Shown here one piece after another: positions 8,696 through 17,642 of a stretch of DNA of 64,000 bases. Origin of the DNA: Microvirga terrestris (GTDB lineage Bacteria > Pseudomonadota > Alphaproteobacteria > Rhizobiales > Beijerinckiaceae); NCBI RefSeq assembly GCF_015694425.1, contig NZ_JADQDN010000006.1, forward strand, positions 124,001-188,000, given 5' to 3'. Under the pieces are notes generated by a model that ran no database searches, was not told the DNA's origin, and was given only the letters and a program-made list of their open reading frames with translations. The translations under genes and the position numbers were made by a program. How positions within the stretch are numbered: position 1 is the first letter of the stretch; each line of letters starts with the position of its first letter.

Positions 8696-11119
8696 ATGAA
8701 ATTCACCCTCTCCTGGCTCAAGGATCATCTCGACACCTCGGCTTCCCTCGATGAGATCGTCGAGACGCTCACCCGCATCGGCCTTGAGGTCGAAGGCGTG
8801 GAGGACAAGGCGAAGGCGCTGGCGCCCTACAAGGTCGCCTATGTGGTCTCCGCCGTGCAGCACCCCAATGCCGATCGCCTGCGCGTGTGCATGGTCGATA
8901 CGGGCGACGGAGACCCGATCCAGGTGGTCTGCGGCGCTCCCAATGCCCGCACCGGCATGAAGAGCGTGTTCGCGCCGCCCGGCACCTACATTCCAGGCAA
9001 GAACATCACGCTCGGCGTCGGCACCATCCGCGGCGTTGAGAGCAAGGGCATGCTGTGCTCCGGCTCCGAGCTCGAGATCTCCGATGATCACGACGGCATC
9101 ATCGACCTGCCCGAGGATGCGCCGGTGGGTCAGGCCTATGCAGCTTACGCCAGGCTCGACGATCCGGTGATCGAGATCAACCTCACGCCGAACCGCCCGG
9201 ACTGCACCTCGATCCATGGTATTGCTCGCGATCTCGCAGCGGCCGGCCTCGGCACGCTCAAGGGGGATGCTGTCGCGCCTGTTCAAGGCAAGGGTGCATG
9301 CCCGGTCTCGGTAACGCTCGACTTCTCAGGCGAGGATACGAAGCTCTGCCCGGCCTTCGCGCTCCGCCTCGTGCGCGGCGTGAAGAATGGTCCGTCGCCC
9401 GAATGGATGCAGCGCCGCCTGCTCGCCATCGGGCTTCGCCCGATCAATGCGCTGGTGGACATCACCAACTACATCACGTTCGACCGCGGCCGTCCGCTCC
9501 ACGTCTTCGACCTCAAGAAGGTGAAGGGCAACCTCACCGTTCGCCGGGCGAAGGAGGGCGAGGAGGTGCTGGCCCTCGACACACGCACCTACAAGCTCGA
9601 TCCGAACATCGTGGTGATCGCCGATGACAACGGTGTCGAGTCGATTGGCGGCATCATGGGCGGCGAGCATTCCGGCTCGGACGAGGGCACCACGGACGTG
9701 CTGATCGAATCCGCGCTGTGGGATCCGCTCAACATCGCCCAGACCGGCCGCAAGCTCGGGATCATCACCGATGCGCGCTATCGTTTCGAGCGCGGCGTCG
9801 ACCCGGCCTTCACGGTGCCCGGGCTCGATCTGGCCACGCAGATGGTTATCGACCTCTGCGGCGGCGAGGCGAGCGAGGCCTTTGTTGCCGGCCGAGTTCC
9901 GCAGGACCAGCGCGTGATCGAGTTCCCCTGGAGTGAGGTTCCGCGCCTGTCGGGTCTCGACGTGCAGCCCTCCGAATCCGAGCAGATCCTGAAGAAGCTC
10001 GGCTTCCAGGTTCATGGATCGGGCGAGCGCGTGAGCGTCACGGCTCCGTCCTGGCGTCCGGACATCGAGGGCAAAGCGGATCTTGTCGAGGAGGTTATCC
10101 GGATCGCCGGTGTCGACCGCATCGAGCCCAAGCCTCTGCCGCGCCTCGAAGATGTGGTGGCGAAGCCCATTCTTACTCTGATCCAGAAGCGCACGCGTTT
10201 GGCGCGCCGCGCGCTCGCTGTGCGCGGGCTGGTGGAGGCCGTCACTTGGTCGTTCATTGCCGCGGATGAGGCGGGGCTGTTCGGCGGTGGCGATGCGCGC
10301 TTGAAGCTCGCCAATCCCATCGCGGCCGAACTCTCCGACATGCGGCCGAGCCTGCTGCCTGGCCTCCTCAAGGCGGCGCAGCGCAATGCCGATCGCGGCC
10401 TGGGTGACGTAGCCCTGTTCGAGGTCGGCCAGACCTTCGCGTCGGATGAGCCGGAAGGCCAGTCGATCAAGGCCGCCGCTGTCCGTCGCGGCACGGCACG
10501 GGCCGAGGGCGTGGGGCGTCACTGGGATGGCGGTGCGCAGAGCGTTGATGCCTTCGATGCCAAGGCCGACGTGTTGGCCTTGCTGGCGGCGCTCGGCATC
10601 CCGTCCGGCGGTCTCCAGATCGTGGCAGGCGGCCCGGCCTGGTTCCATCCTGGCCGTTCGGGCACCCTGCAGTTCGGCCCGAAGAACGTGGTCGGCGCCT
10701 TCGGTGAGGTGCACCCGAAGGTGCTCAAGGCCCTCGACCTGAAGGGGCCGCTGGTGGCCTTCGAGCTCAATCTCGACGCACTTCCGCCGCCCAAGGCGAA
10801 GCCGACCAAGATGAAGCCGAAGCTGAACCTGCCCGACTTCCAGCCGCTCACCCGCGACTTCGCCTTCGTGGTCGGCCGCGACGTGGCAGCCGGCGACATC
10901 GTGAAGGCAGCGCAGGGCGTCGAGCGCCAGCTGATCGTGGGCGTCGATGTGTTCGACATCTACGAGGGCACCGGCATCGACCCGGACAAGAAGTCCGTGG
11001 CGATCGCCGTCACCCTCCAACCCACGGAGAAGACGCTCACCGATGTGGAGATCGAGGCGGTGTCCGCCAAGATCGTCGGCGAGGTGTCGAAGAAAACCGG
11101 CGCGGTGCTGCGCGGTTAG
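8696..11119 (+). CDS. pheT: Phenylalanine--tRNA ligase beta subunit
   Basis: Non-catalytic partner of PheS that edits mischarged tRNA and binds the tRNA anticodon region. 807 residues, normal length. Domains in order: [14 protein letters not shown] start; OB-fold tRNA-binding domain (about 40-150, [24 protein letters not shown]); B3/B4 editing domain (about 215-390, including [18 protein letters not shown] and [10 protein letters not shown]); B5 domain with [17 protein letters not shown]; class II-like core; and the C-terminal FDX-ACB domain ([14 protein letters not shown]). The upstream AAGCGGAGAG serves as ribosome site. Confidence 0.97.
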   Translation: MKFTLSWLKDHLDTSASLDEIVETLTRIGLEVEGVEDKAKALAPYKVAYVVSAVQHPNADRLRVCMVDTGDGDPIQVVCGAPNARTGMKSVFAPPGTYIPGKNITLGVGTIRGVESKGMLCSGSELEISDDHDGIIDLPEDAPVGQAYAAYARLDDPVIEINLTPNRPDCTSIHGIARDLAAAGLGTLKGDAVAPVQGKGACPVSVTLDFSGEDTKLCPAFALRLVRGVKNGPSPEWMQRRLLAIGLRPINALVDITNYITFDRGRPLHVFDLKKVKGNLTVRRAKEGEEVLALDTRTYKLDPNIVVIADDNGVESIGGIMGGEHSGSDEGTTDVLIESALWDPLNIAQTGRKLGIITDARYRFERGVDPAFTVPGLDLATQMVIDLCGGEASEAFVAGRVPQDQRVIEFPWSEVPRLSGLDVQPSESEQILKKLGFQVHGSGERVSVTAPSWRPDIEGKADLVEEVIRIAGVDRIEPKPLPRLEDVVAKPILTLIQKRTRLARRALAVRGLVEAVTWSFIAADEAGLFGGGDARLKLANPIAAELSDMRPSLLPGLLKAAQRNADRGLGDVALFEVGQTFASDEPEGQSIKAAAVRRGTARAEGVGRHWDGGAQSVDAFDAKADVLALLAALGIPSGGLQIVAGGPAWFHPGRSGTLQFGPKNVVGAFGEVHPKVLKALDLKGPLVAFELNLDALPPPKAKPTKMKPKLNLPDFQPLTRDFAFVVGRDVAAGDIVKAAQGVERQLIVGVDVFDIYEGTGIDPDKKSVAIAVTLQPTEKTLTDVEIEAVSAKIVGEVSKKTGAVLRG

Positions 11120-11120
11120 C

Positions 11121-11156
11121 AAAAGACCCCCGGACGTGGCTCAGGCCACGTCCGGG
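11121..11156. terminator. Bidirectional terminator between pheT and the MoeB-type gene
   Basis: Perfect 12-base-pair stem (11129-11140 with 11145-11156), loop TCAG. It is preceded by AAAAGA, which reads as TCTTTT on the minus strand, so it best fits ending the minus gene, whose stop codon lies in the loop (11141-11143). It would also stop pheT transcripts. Confidence 0.75.
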
Positions 11157-11929
11157 CGATTTGTACCACTCAACGGATTTCCCGCATCCCACCTGTAGCG
11201 CACTGTGTCGAACCGCATCGCTCGCGCATCGACCATGAGCAGCCGCCCGACGAGGCTGTCACCGAAGCCGACGATCTCCCGGATCACCTCCATGGCCATC
11301 AGGCTGCCCATGACGCCGGCGAGCGCCCCGAGGACGCCGGCCTCGGCGCAGGTCGGAATCGCTCCGGCTGGCGGCGGGGAGGGGAAGAGGCAGCGATAGG
11401 TGGGGTTGGGCGTCCCGTCCACGCCGGTCTCATGCGCCCGGATCGTGGTGAGCGAAGCATCGAACTGGCCCAGCGCTGCCGTCACCAAGGGTTTTCTCTC
11501 GAAGAAACAGGCATCGGACACCGCGTAGCGGGTTTCGAAATTGTCCGAGCCGTCGGCGACGATGTCGTAACCGCGGACCAGTCCTCGCACGTTCTCGGGT
11601 GTCAGGCGAATGGGGTGGGTCTCGACCGTCACATGTGGATTAAGCCGTTCAACCGCATCCACGGCACTGTCCACCTTGGGCCGGCCAATATCAGGCGTTC
11701 CATGGATCACCTGCCGCTGCAGGTTCGAGAGGCTTACCGTATCGTCGTCCACGATGCCGATGGTGCCGATCCCGGCCGCCGCGAGGTACTGGATCAGGGG
11801 AGCGCCCAGGCCGCCTGCGCCAATCACGAGCGCGCGAGCGGCTTTCAGCTTCTGCTGCCCCGGGCCTCCTACGTCCCGGAGAACGAGGTGGCGGGCATAG
11901 CGGTCGATTTCGTCCGGACTCAGTGACAT
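11141..11929 (-). CDS. HesA/MoeB/ThiF family adenylyltransferase
   Basis: E1-like enzyme that adenylates the C-terminal glycine of a small sulfur-carrier protein (MoaD or ThiS type) for molybdopterin or thiamine synthesis. 262 residues: N-terminal YARHLVLRDVGGPGQQKL, Rossmann loop VIGAGGLGAPLIQYLAAAG, SLSNLQRQV, ADGSDNFETRY, and the active-cysteine segment PTCAEAGVLGALAGVMGS. The two CxxC zinc pairs of classical MoeB are not intact: only YRCLF remains of the first, and the C-terminal pair is absent. MoeB is the likeliest annotation; ThiF is the alternative. No carrier protein gene is nearby. Confidence 0.88.
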   Translation of the reverse strand: MSLSPDEIDRYARHLVLRDVGGPGQQKLKAARALVIGAGGLGAPLIQYLAAAGIGTIGIVDDDTVSLSNLQRQVIHGTPDIGRPKVDSAVDAVERLNPHVTVETHPIRLTPENVRGLVRGYDIVADGSDNFETRYAVSDACFFERKPLVTAALGQFDASLTTIRAHETGVDGTPNPTYRCLFPSPPPAGAIPTCAEAGVLGALAGVMGSLMAMEVIREIVGFGDSLVGRLLMVDARAMRFDTVRYRWDAGNPLSGTNRPDVA

Positions 11930-12082
11930 GGCGTGACCTTACGGGAATGGCGATGGCTATCAACCATTCCGTGAAGGAAATAACATGCCGCCTTGACAGA
12001 GGCCTTGGCGTTGTGACCCTTGCCGTGCCATCGTCATGGGGCAACCGGCAAACAAGCCGGCGTCTAACAGGGAACTAAGCCG

Positions 12083-13087
12083 ATGACTGTCACCAAGTTC
12101 GGCCTCGCGCTCGCGGGCCTCGCCTTTTCCGCCTCCTTTGCCTTTGCCCAGGCTCCGGCCTTCAAGCCCGCGATCGTCTACGATCTCGGCGGCAAATTCG
12201 ACAAGTCCTTCAACGAGGGCGTCCACACCGGCGCCGAGAAGTACAAGAAGGACACCGGCACTGATTACCGCGATTTCGAGCCGCAGAACGACGCCCAGCG
12301 TGAGCAGGCCCTGCGCCGCTTCGCCCGCGATGGCTTCTCGCCGATCCTCGCCGTGGGCTTCTCCCAGGAGACCGCGCTGAAGAAGGTCGCCGAGGAGTTC
12401 CCGAAGACCCAGTTCGCCATCATCGACGCCGTGGTCGAGAAGCCGAACGTGCAGTCCGTGGTGTTCAAGGAGCATGAGGGCTCGTTCTTGGTCGGCCTTC
12501 TGGCGGCTCAGGCCTCGAAGACCAACAAGGTCGGCTTCGTGGGCGGCATGGATATTCCGCTCATCCGCAAGTTCGCCTGCGGCTACGTCCAGGGCGTCAA
12601 ATACGCCAAGAAGGATGCCGAGGTGTTCCAGAACATGACCGGCACCACGGGTGCGGCCTGGAATGATCCGGTGAAGGGCGGCGAGCTCGCCAAGGGCCAG
12701 ATCGATCGCGGCGCCGACGTGATCTACCATGCGGCCGGCGGCACGGGCGTGGGCGTGATGCGCGCTGCTGCGGATGCGGGCAAGCTCGGCATCGGCGTCG
12801 ACTCGAACCAGAACGGCATGCATCCGGGCAAGATCCTGACCTCCATGGTCAAGCGCGTGGATGTGGCCACCTACAATGCCTTCGATCAGGCCAAGAAGGG
12901 CACCTTCAAGGCCGGCGTCTCGGTGCTCGGCCTCAAGGAAGACGGTGTGGCCTGGGCGCTCGACGACAACAACAAGTCGCTCGTCACCGCCGAGATGAAG
13001 TCTGCCGCCGACAAGGCCGCCGCCGACATCAAGGCCGGCACCATCAAGGTCCACGACTACATGTCGGACTCCAAGTGCCCGATGTAA
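12083..13087 (+). CDS. BMP family nucleoside-binding protein
   Basis: Periplasmic solute receptor of the PnrA/BmpA family, which binds purine or other nucleosides for an ABC importer. Signal peptide MTVTKFGLALAGLAFSASFAFA with cleavage before QAPAFKP; no lipobox cysteine, so it is probably soluble. Family features: VYDLGGKFDKSFNEGVHTG, AVGFSQETALKKVAEEFP, NVQSVVFKEHEGSFLVG, KVGFVGGMDIPLI, and GVDSNQNGMHPGKILTSMVKRVD. First gene of a run with its own ATPase and two permeases, followed by nucleoside-degrading enzymes, which supports the nucleoside assignment. Confidence 0.93.
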   Translation: MTVTKFGLALAGLAFSASFAFAQAPAFKPAIVYDLGGKFDKSFNEGVHTGAEKYKKDTGTDYRDFEPQNDAQREQALRRFARDGFSPILAVGFSQETALKKVAEEFPKTQFAIIDAVVEKPNVQSVVFKEHEGSFLVGLLAAQASKTNKVGFVGGMDIPLIRKFACGYVQGVKYAKKDAEVFQNMTGTTGAAWNDPVKGGELAKGQIDRGADVIYHAAGGTGVGVMRAAADAGKLGIGVDSNQNGMHPGKILTSMVKRVDVATYNAFDQAKKGTFKAGVSVLGLKEDGVAWALDDNNKSLVTAEMKSAADKAAADIKAGTIKVHDYMSDSKCPM

Positions 13088-13102
13088 TCTGACGCATTGA
13101 TC

Positions 13103-13147
13103 CGGCCGCAGGCGCCTCGAAAGAGAGCCTGCGGCCGTTTCCGTTTT
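13103..13147 (+). terminator. Terminator behind the nucleoside-binding protein gene
   Basis: Perfect 11-base-pair GC stem (13103-13113 with 13127-13137) followed by TTTCCGTTTTT. Its position suggests the binding protein is made in excess over the membrane components, by partial read-through or RNA protection. Confidence 0.85.
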
Positions 13148-13215
13148 TAGGTTCATGCGTTTTCCGATAAGATCCGGCTCGCTTTTTCCTTTGCCGGACA
13201 ACCATCTTGAGACCG

Positions 13216-14739
13216 ATGTCCCCCGCCATTGAACTCATTGCCATCAACAAGAGCTTCGGCGCCGTTCACGCCAACAAGGACGTGAACCTGAGCGTGGAGC
13301 GCGGCACCATCCACGGCATCGTCGGCGAGAATGGCGCGGGCAAGTCGACGCTCATGTCGATCCTGTACGGGTTCTACGAGGCCGATTCCGGCGAGGTCAG
13401 GGTCAACGGCAAGCCCATTGCCATCCGCTCGCCCATTGATGCGATCTGTGCCGGCATCGGCATGGTGCATCAGCATTTCATGCTGGTGGAGCCTCTGAGC
13501 GTGGTCGACAACGTGATGCTGGGCGCCGAGGGCGGCGCCATGCTGCGGGCCGGCGAGGCGAAGGTGCGCGCGGAGCTGGCGCGGTTGTCAAAAGATTATG
13601 GCCTCGAGATCGACGTGGACGCAGCCGTGGGCGATCTCTCCGTCGGCCTGCAGCAGCGCGTCGAGATTCTCAAAGCCCTTTATCGCGGCGCGGATATTCT
13701 CATTCTCGACGAACCCACCGCCGTGCTCACGCCTCCGGAGGCCGATGCGCTGTTCGGCCTGCTGCGCTCGCTGAAGGAGCAGGGCAAGACCGTCATCCTC
13801 ATCACCCATAAGCTGCGCGAGATCATGGCGATCACCGACCGCGTCTCGGTCATGCGCCGCGGCGAGATGGTGGCGACTGTCGAGACCGCCAATACCTCGC
13901 CGCCGGAACTCGCCGAGTTGATGGTAGGGCGGCGCGTGCTCCTGCGCGTCGAGAAAGAGGAGAAGACGCCCGGCGCGCCGCTGCTCGAGGTCGAGAACCT
14001 CTCCGTCGTCGATTCCCGCGGCGTGCTGCGCGTGGCCAATGCGTCCTTCACCGTTCGCGCCGGCGAGATCGTCGGCATCGCGGGCGTGGCCGGCAACGGC
14101 CAGAGCGAATTGCTGGAGGCGATCGCCGGCATGCGCCAGCCGGTGCTGGGCTCGATCCGCCTTGAAGGACAGGCCATCCATTCCAGCGCACACAACCCGC
14201 ACCAGATGCGCCAGCTTGGCCTGCTGCACGTGCCGGAGGATCGTCTGCGCACGGGGCTCGTGCCGGCATTTCCGGCTTTCGAGAGCGCCATTCTCGGCTT
14301 CAGCCACGAGCCGCATCTCGGCCGCGGCCCCATCCTCGATCATGACCGCCTCATCGCGGATCTCGCGAAAAAGATGGAGCAGTACGATGTGCGCCCGCCC
14401 GCGCCGCGGCTGAAGTCCTCAAAATTTTCCGGCGGCAACCAGCAGAAGATTGTTTTGGCGCGCGAAATCGAGCGCAACCCGAAGGTGCTGCTTGTCGGCC
14501 AGCCGACCCGCGGCGTTGACATCGGGGCCATCGAGTTCATCCATCGCCGCCTGATCGCCCTGCGCGATGCAGGCGTTGCGATCCTGCTCGTTTCGGTGGA
14601 GCTCGACGAGATCATGAATCTCTCCGACCGCATTCTCACCATGTGCGGCGGCAAGATCACCGGCGAGCGCAAGGCTTCCGAGACCAACGAACAGGATCTC
14701 GGCCTGCTCATGGCCGGCGTGACGGATGAGGCTGCCTGA
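13216..14739 (+). CDS. Nucleoside ABC transporter, double ATP-binding protein
   Basis: Cytoplasmic energiser of the nucleoside importer, with two fused ATPase domains in 507 residues. Domain 1 has Walker A GENGAGKST (about 38-46), a signature-like LSVGLQQRVEI and Walker B ILILDEPTAVL. Domain 2 has a degenerate Walker A (GVAGNGQSE), signature FSGGNQQKIVLAREI and GVDIGAIEFIH. The asymmetric second site is usual for the sugar/nucleoside group (NupO/YufO, MglA-like). The ATG at 13216 is preferred over an in-frame TTG at 13207. It shares one base with the next gene (TGATG), implying coupled translation. Confidence 0.93.
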   Translation: MSPAIELIAINKSFGAVHANKDVNLSVERGTIHGIVGENGAGKSTLMSILYGFYEADSGEVRVNGKPIAIRSPIDAICAGIGMVHQHFMLVEPLSVVDNVMLGAEGGAMLRAGEAKVRAELARLSKDYGLEIDVDAAVGDLSVGLQQRVEILKALYRGADILILDEPTAVLTPPEADALFGLLRSLKEQGKTVILITHKLREIMAITDRVSVMRRGEMVATVETANTSPPELAELMVGRRVLLRVEKEEKTPGAPLLEVENLSVVDSRGVLRVANASFTVRAGEIVGIAGVAGNGQSELLEAIAGMRQPVLGSIRLEGQAIHSSAHNPHQMRQLGLLHVPEDRLRTGLVPAFPAFESAILGFSHEPHLGRGPILDHDRLIADLAKKMEQYDVRPPAPRLKSSKFSGGNQQKIVLAREIERNPKVLLVGQPTRGVDIGAIEFIHRRLIALRDAGVAILLVSVELDEIMNLSDRILTMCGGKITGERKASETNEQDLGLLMAGVTDEAA

Positions 14740-15167
14740 TGCAACCGCGATTGACTCTTGTCACCCTTGGCGTGGCCGATCTTGCAAAATCCCGCGCCTT
14801 CTACGAAGCCTGGGGTTGGAAAGCCTCTTCCGCCAGCCAGCCCGGCGTCGCGTTTTATCAGGCAAACGGCTTGGCGCTCGCTCTCTTCGGTCGCGCCGAC
14901 CTCGCCAAGGATGCCGGCGTCGAGGACAAGCCCACGGGTTTTGCCGCCATCACGCTCGCCTACAATGCACGCTCCAAGGAAGAAGCCGACGAGGTTTATG
15001 CTCTGGCCATGAAGGCGGGCGCACAACCGGTCAAGCCGCTGCAGGATGTTTTCTGGGGCGGCTATTCGGGCTATTTCGCCGATCCTGACGGACATCTGTG
15101 GGAAGTTGCCTGGAATCCATTCTTTCCTCTCGATGAGCAGGGCCACATGTTCCTGCCGGATGCTTAA
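14739..15167 (+). CDS. VOC family protein (glyoxalase/dioxygenase superfamily)
   Basis: Small cytoplasmic protein of 142 residues with paired beta-alpha-beta-beta-beta units: LTLVTLGVADLAKSRAFYEAWGWK, then PTGFAAITLAYNARSKEEADEVYALAMKAGA and the C-terminal GGYSGYFADPDGHLWEVAWNP, where the glutamate is a typical metal ligand. Substrate unknown. It is embedded between the ATPase and permease genes of a nucleoside importer, overlapping the former by one base, so it is certainly part of that operon. A role on a nucleoside-derived metabolite is only an inference. Confidence 0.88.
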   Translation: MQPRLTLVTLGVADLAKSRAFYEAWGWKASSASQPGVAFYQANGLALALFGRADLAKDAGVEDKPTGFAAITLAYNARSKEEADEVYALAMKAGAQPVKPLQDVFWGGYSGYFADPDGHLWEVAWNPFFPLDEQGHMFLPDA

Positions 15168-15170
15168 GAC

Positions 15171-16274
15171 GTGAGTGCTCCTCTCGACCTGCCCAGATGG
15201 GCCGATACGGTTCTCGTGCCCGCCATCTCCGTGGTGGCGGCGTTTCTTGTCGCCGGCCTCGTCGTGCTCGCCATCGGTGAGAACCCGCTGACCGCCACAC
15301 GCTGGCTTCTGCAAGGCAGCCTCGGCACCGGGGAGGGACTCGGCTTCACCCTGTTCTATATGACCGACTTCATCTTCGTCGGGCTCGCGGTAGCGGTCGC
15401 GTATCATGCCGGCCTGTTCAACATCGGCGGCGAGGGGCAGGCGACGCTGGCGGGACTCGGCATCGCACTGGTGCTCAACAATCTCACCTTCCTGCCGGGC
15501 TTCCTGCTCATTCCGCTCGGCATCCTGGGCGCTGCGGCCTTCGGCGCTCTCTGGGCTGCCATTCCGGGCTATCTGCAGGCGAAGCGCGGCAGCCACATCG
15601 TTATCACGACGATCATGTTCAACTGGCTCGCCAGCGTGTTGATCGTCTACCTGCTCGTGAATGTGCTGCGCGAGCCGCAATCGATGAACCCGGAAACGCG
15701 CGCTTTTCCGGATCAGTCGCACATCCCGTTCATGCACGATGTCTTTGCCGCCTTCGGCATCGAGATCCCGGCGTCTCAGCTCAATCTCACGCTGGTGCTG
15801 GCGTTGGCAGCCGCTTATTTCGTTTGGCTCCTCATCTACCGCTCGCGCCTCGGCTATGCGATCCGCGTCGTCGGATCGAACCCGAGTGCTGCGGTGTATG
15901 CCGGCATCTCGCCCGCGCGCATCATCATCATCGCCATGGTGCTGTCGGGCGCGCTGGCCGGCGGCCTCGCGGTCAACGAACTCATGGGCTACCAGCACCG
16001 TCTGCTGCTCGAATTCACTTCCGGTTACGGCTTCGTCGGCATTGCGGTGGCGCTCATGGGGCGCGCGCATCCGGTCGGCATCATCCTGGCGTCGCTCCTG
16101 TTCGGCATCCTCTATCAGGGTGGCGCGGAACTCGCCTTCGAGCAGCCGGCCATCACCCGCGATATGGTGGTGGTGATCGGCGGCATCATCATCCTGTTCG
16201 CAGGCGCATTGGATGGATTGTTCCGCCGCCTCGTGGCGCATCTGTTCGCGCGCCAGAAACTGGCGAGGGCTTAG
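15171..16274 (+). CDS. Nucleoside ABC transporter permease (first)
   Basis: Integral inner-membrane subunit of the BMP-type nucleoside importer (NupP/YufP-like, BPD_transp_2 family), 367 residues with about eight to ten hydrophobic segments. It has the family motif YHAGLFNIGGEGQATLAGLG and RSRLGYAIRVVGSNPSAAVYAGISPARI, the cytoplasmic coupling region. It starts at GTG 15171, three bases after the VOC stop codon. The second permease follows after four bases. Confidence 0.92.
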   Translation: MSAPLDLPRWADTVLVPAISVVAAFLVAGLVVLAIGENPLTATRWLLQGSLGTGEGLGFTLFYMTDFIFVGLAVAVAYHAGLFNIGGEGQATLAGLGIALVLNNLTFLPGFLLIPLGILGAAAFGALWAAIPGYLQAKRGSHIVITTIMFNWLASVLIVYLLVNVLREPQSMNPETRAFPDQSHIPFMHDVFAAFGIEIPASQLNLTLVLALAAAYFVWLLIYRSRLGYAIRVVGSNPSAAVYAGISPARIIIIAMVLSGALAGGLAVNELMGYQHRLLLEFTSGYGFVGIAVALMGRAHPVGIILASLLFGILYQGGAELAFEQPAITRDMVVVIGGIIILFAGALDGLFRRLVAHLFARQKLARA

Positions 16275-16278
16275 ACCC

Positions 16279-17184
16279 ATGGACCTCGGCATTCTCGTCA
16301 CGATTTTCGACTCGGCCCTACGGCTTTCAATTCCGCTTCTCGCCGCGTGCCTTGCCGGTCTCTGGTCCGAGCGCTCGGGTGTGGTGGATATCGGCCTTGA
16401 GGGCAAGATGCTGGTGGCGGCTTTCGCGGGCGCGGCCGGCGCCTATGCGTTCGGCTCCGCCTGGGCGGGCCTTCTGATTGGCATAATAGCCTCCGTGGCC
16501 ATCGGGCTCGTTCACGGCTTTGCTTCCATCAGCCAGCGCGGCAACCAGATCGTCTCCGGCGTTGCCATCAACATGCTGGCCGCGGGGCTCACTGCTATCG
16601 TCGGTAATGCCTGGTACGGGCAGGGTGGGCGCACGCCGCCGCTTGAAGGCGACCAGCGCTTCGGCAGCGTACTCTTCGGCCATTCGGCTCTCGTCTACGT
16701 GGTTCTCCTTGCAGTCCCGGTCACATGGTTCGTTCTCGGGCACACCCGTTTCGGGCTGCGGCTGCGTGCCGTCGGCGAGAATCCGGCTGCGGTCGATACC
16801 GCCGGCATCTCGGTGACGAGGCTTCGTTACACCGCCGTCATCATCGCGGGCGTTCTGTGCGGGCTTGCAGGCGCCTATCTGTCTGTCGGACAGGCGGCGG
16901 GCTTCCTGCCCAACATGACGGCCGGTCGCGGCTTCATCGCACTCGCCGCCCTGATCTTCGCCAAGTGGCGGGCGTGGCCCGCGCTCGGCGCCTGCTTCCT
17001 CTTCGGCTTGCTCGATGCCAGCGCCAACCAGTTGCAGGGCCTGTCGCTGCCGGGCATCGGCGAGGTGCCGGTGCAGGCCATCCAGGCGATGCCTTATCTC
17101 ATGACCGTCATCCTGCTCGCTGGCGTGATCGGCAAGGCGATTCCGCCGCGTGCGTCTGGTGTGCCTTATGTGAAGGAGCGCTGA
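16279..17184 (+). CDS. Nucleoside ABC transporter permease (second)
   Basis: Second membrane subunit of the same importer (NupQ/YufQ-like), 301 residues. MDLGILVTIFDSALRLSIPLL opens the first membrane segment. ERSGVVDIGLEGKMLVAAFAG is the family hallmark, and GLRLRAVGENPAAVDTAGISVTRLRY is the cytoplasmic coupling segment, parallel to that in the first permease. ATG 16279 is selected because it lies directly behind the previous stop codon; an upstream ATG would overlap it in another frame. Two bases separate it from cdd. Confidence 0.92.
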   Translation: MDLGILVTIFDSALRLSIPLLAACLAGLWSERSGVVDIGLEGKMLVAAFAGAAGAYAFGSAWAGLLIGIIASVAIGLVHGFASISQRGNQIVSGVAINMLAAGLTAIVGNAWYGQGGRTPPLEGDQRFGSVLFGHSALVYVVLLAVPVTWFVLGHTRFGLRLRAVGENPAAVDTAGISVTRLRYTAVIIAGVLCGLAGAYLSVGQAAGFLPNMTAGRGFIALAALIFAKWRAWPALGACFLFGLLDASANQLQGLSLPGIGEVPVQAIQAMPYLMTVILLAGVIGKAIPPRASGVPYVKER

Positions 17185-17186
17185 GC

Positions 17187-17591
17187 ATGGCGTCGCTGGA
17201 TACTTTGTTCGAGGCGGCTAAGGCAATCCAGGCCAAGGCCTATGCGCCTTATTCCCGATTCAAGGTCGGTGCTGCGATTGTGACTCCTGACGGTCAGGTC
17301 TTCACCGGCTGCAACGTGGAGAACGCCGCCTATCCGGTGGGGTCCTGCGCGGAGGCCGGCGCCGTCTCGGCGATGATCGCCGGCGGTGGAAATCGCATCG
17401 CGCAGATCGTCGTGATGGGCGAGGGCGAGCATCTCGTCACGCCCTGCGGCGGTTGCCGCCAGCGCATCCGCGAATTCGCCGCGCCTGATACGTCGATTCA
17501 CATTGCCGGCCCTGAGGGCATTCGCGAGAGCTTCACCCTTGATGAGTTGTTGCCCTTCTCCTTTGGTCCCGACAATCTGACCGATCGGTAG
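17187..17591 (+). CDS. cdd: Cytidine deaminase
   Basis: Converts cytidine and deoxycytidine to uridine and deoxyuridine plus ammonia. 134 residues, the size of the homotetrameric zinc enzyme. Zinc and catalytic motifs are intact: GCNVENAAYPVGSCAEAGA (Cys54 ligand, Glu56 proton shuttle) and TPCGGCRQRIREF (two more cysteine ligands). The substrate-side AYAPYSRFKVGAAI is near the N terminus. It follows the nucleoside permease by two bases, so imported cytidine would be deaminated at once and passed to the phosphorylases downstream. Confidence 0.96.
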   Translation: MASLDTLFEAAKAIQAKAYAPYSRFKVGAAIVTPDGQVFTGCNVENAAYPVGSCAEAGAVSAMIAGGGNRIAQIVVMGEGEHLVTPCGGCRQRIREFAAPDTSIHIAGPEGIRESFTLDELLPFSFGPDNLTDR

Positions 17592-17642
17592 AACGAACTG
17601 ATTGCTTTAATGAAAGGAAGGCCTGCGGTTTAAAGGCCTGAG

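Noticed and set aside
9326..11122. 598-codon minus-strand open frame
   Set aside because: Entirely antisense to pheT, whose domain content is unambiguous.
14340..16406. 688-codon minus-strand open frame
   Set aside because: Antisense to the nucleoside importer genes; rich in H, R, E and D as expected for a reversed high-GC frame.
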